Below, one piece after another: positions 5,206-6,574 of a stretch of DNA of 6,574 bases (position 1 is the stretch's first letter; every line of letters starts with the position of its first letter). This stretch comes from Ruminococcus sp. (GTDB taxonomy: Bacteria; Bacillota; Clostridia; Oscillospirales; Ruminococcaceae). The notes beneath the pieces are model-generated. The model saw only the letters and a program-made list of their open reading frames with translations, was not told the origin of the DNA and did not search any database. Location: positions 1 to 6,574 of the forward strand of contig JAGAQS010000260.1 in NCBI GenBank assembly GCA_017622635.1, in the 5' to 3' direction. The translations under genes and the position numbers were made by a program.

Positions 5206-6408
5206 TTATACCTCCTGCTTCTGTTCGTTTACAAGCTGATTTACAAACTGTTTCGCCGTTCTTGGTGAACGACCGTTACCCGACGACATGGCAAAACGTT
5301 CTGCTTTGAGTTCAAATTCCTTTTCGTCAAATTCAAGACCTTTCTGTTTTGCAAGTTCTCCTGCTATGCGGACAAATTCTTTCTTGTCGGGTTTGGAAAA
5401 ATTAACACGCAGTCCGAAACGTGCCGAAAGTGATATTAATTCCTGCATTGTGTCATTACGGTGAATGTCATCGCCGTCACGTTCGGAAAACGTTTCCTTT
5501 ACAAGATGCCGTCTGTTGCTTGTTGCGTATATTGCTATATTGTCAGAACGTGCGGAAGCCGAACCCTCAAGCATTGCCTTTAACGCACCAAAACAATCTT
5601 CACCTGCTGTAAATGTCAAATCATCTATGAAAATTATGAATTTAAGCGGATTGTGACTTATATCGTCTATAATTTTCGGAATGTCCCTCAACTGCTCCTT
5701 GGTTATTTCAATAAGACGTAATCCCCTGTCGGCGTACTCGTTTACAATCGCCTTTACTGATGACGATTTTCCCGTACCTGCGTCACCGTAAAGCAACACA
5801 TTCTGAGCAGGTTTTCCGTCAAGCAAGGCAAGTGTATTGTCAATAACCGCCTGACGTTCACGCTGATAGCCATAAAGGTGGTCAAGACGCTGACTGTCGG
5901 GATATTTTACGGGAACAGTTTCACCGTTTCTGAGAATAAACATTCTGTTCTGTGAATACTTTCCGTAACCGTATTTACCGATATTTTCAATACGTTTTTC
6001 GTATTCTTCAACAAAATCAATCTCGGACGTTCTCCACTTCGGCATAAAACCATTATAATCAATATCGGCTGTTATATCGTCAGGTGTCAGACGTGACATT
6101 TCCTGCAATATTTTCAGCTCGTTTTCAACAGTTTCAACAATATAACTGTCGAAAACTTTTCCCTGTGCCTTACCGATTATATAGAAGTTCTCATTTTCCA
6201 GAACCCTTTTAAGAATATATTCGCTTAAATTTATATTTTTCCTGTACAGCTTTTCCACAAACTCTGAATATGCAGATAAAAAACATTCAACGGAAGTTTC
6301 TTTCCAGTCGTCAAGCAACCGCCACAACAAAACTATAACTTTATCTTCAAGTAATTTTCTAAAAACCGCAAGTGAACTCACTTTACAGTCCAATAATTTC
6401 AAATCCAT
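5206..6408 (-). CDS. DUF815-family AAA+ ATPase
   Basis: This 400-residue protein has a helical N-terminal region (about 1-165) without known motifs and a AAA+ ATPase domain (about 170-395). The domain matches the DUF815 family: LYGYQRERQAVIDNT (178-192), Walker A GDAGTGKSS (208-216, Lys214), RGLRLIEITKEQL (228-240), Walker B FIIFIDDL (257-264, Asp262-Asp263), LEGS (280-283) and the highly typical IYATSNRRHLVKE (293-305) with the sensor-1 Asn298. Later come ARFGLRV (329-335), which may hold the arginine finger, and SPRTAKQFV (381-389), a sensor-2-like arginine. All nucleotide-handling residues look intact. The protein should be cytoplasmic; no membrane segment or signal is seen. The biological role of DUF815 proteins is not established to my knowledge. 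The ATG lies 2 nt after the leuB stop, and the gene ends 2 nt before the threonine deaminase start. Confidence 0.88.
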   Translation of the reverse strand: MDLKLLDCKVSSLAVFRKLLEDKVIVLLWRLLDDWKETSVECFLSAYSEFVEKLYRKNINLSEYILKRVLENENFYIIGKAQGKVFDSYIVETVENELKILQEMSRLTPDDITADIDYNGFMPKWRTSEIDFVEEYEKRIENIGKYGYGKYSQNRMFILRNGETVPVKYPDSQRLDHLYGYQRERQAVIDNTLALLDGKPAQNVLLYGDAGTGKSSSVKAIVNEYADRGLRLIEITKEQLRDIPKIIDDISHNPLKFIIFIDDLTFTAGEDCFGALKAMLEGSASARSDNIAIYATSNRRHLVKETFSERDGDDIHRNDTMQELISLSARFGLRVNFSKPDKKEFVRIAGELAKQKGLEFDEKEFELKAERFAMSSGNGRSPRTAKQFVNQLVNEQKQEV

Positions 6409-6410
6409 TA

Positions 6411-6574
6411 TTATAACGCCTCTAATACTTTTTCAGTCATTTCAGTACAGGTAAGCGGTGTACCGTCTGTATTGCCCATAATGTCGGCTGTACGATAACC
6501 AGCGTTCAGAACCTTGTCAACAGCTTTTTCTATGCAGTCCGCTTCTTCCGAAAGTCCGAAAGAATAACGCAGCA
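6411..6574 (-). CDS. leuB: C-terminal end of 3-isopropylmalate dehydrogenase LeuB (partial)
   Basis: A frame entering from the right edge gives 53 residues before a TAA at 6413-6411. It opens with LRYSFGLSEEADCIEKAVDKVL, followed by AGYRTADI, the conserved C-terminal helices of LeuB (in full-length proteins this follows the AMMLR segment). The protein ends soon after EMTEKVLEAL, as LeuB usually does. LeuB oxidises and decarboxylates 3-isopropylmalate with NAD+ in leucine synthesis. Most of the gene lies outside the window. It is the most upstream visible gene of the minus-strand operon. Confidence 0.88.
   Translation of the reverse strand, partial: LRYSFGLSEEADCIEKAVDKVLNAGYRTADIMGNTDGTPLTCTEMTEKVLEAL

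Noticed and set aside
1..6574. CRISPR arrays, tRNA or rRNA genes, insertion sequences, phage or plasmid genes
   Set aside because: I looked for direct repeats with spacers, cloverleaf-like segments, transposase motifs and terminal inverted repeats, and saw none.

Overview
The window looks like a piece of a low-GC Firmicutes (Clostridia) chromosome, most likely Ruminococcus or a close relative in Oscillospiraceae. The signs are AT-rich intergenic DNA, tightly packed genes with AGGAG-type ribosome binding sites, an [FeFe]-hydrogenase maturase gene, and a surface protein with the long threonine-rich linker common in ruminococcal extracellular proteins. The taxonomy is inferred from style; no rRNA or other marker gene is present.

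Left part, + strand (1-1624). The window opens inside the 3' end of a polytopic membrane protein gene. A spacer follows with a strong extended -10 sigma-A-type promoter (586-614) and a leader of about 175 nt that can fold into three consecutive hairpins (643-764). The leader runs into a gene for a 250-residue single-pass membrane protein with a poly-Thr stalk, one Big_2 immunoglobulin-like domain and a Gln/Asn-rich tail. A symmetrical A-stem-T terminator (1592-1624) lies between this gene and the convergent operon and can stop transcription from both sides.

Right part, - strand (1629-6574). Six genes are packed head to tail and read right to left: leuB (only the last 53 codons are in the window), a DUF815-family AAA+ ATPase, threonine ammonia-lyase (ilvA-like, with ACT domain), ridA, nadA and hydE. 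The gaps are 2, 2, 19, 15 and 1 nt, so this is almost certainly one polycistronic unit. Its promoter lies beyond the right edge. LeuB and the threonine deaminase belong to branched-chain amino acid synthesis. RidA removes the reactive enamine/imine made by the deaminase. NadA consumes another reactive imine (iminoaspartate) to make quinolinate for NAD. HydE is a radical-SAM enzyme of hydrogenase H-cluster assembly. NadA and HydE both need [4Fe-4S] clusters.

Most of the window is recognisable metabolism and I do not see a clear new defence or mobile system. The parts most worth a second look are the structured leader upstream of the Big_2 protein, the uncharacterised DUF815 ATPase inside an amino acid operon, and hydE coupled to nadA with no other hyd gene in view.
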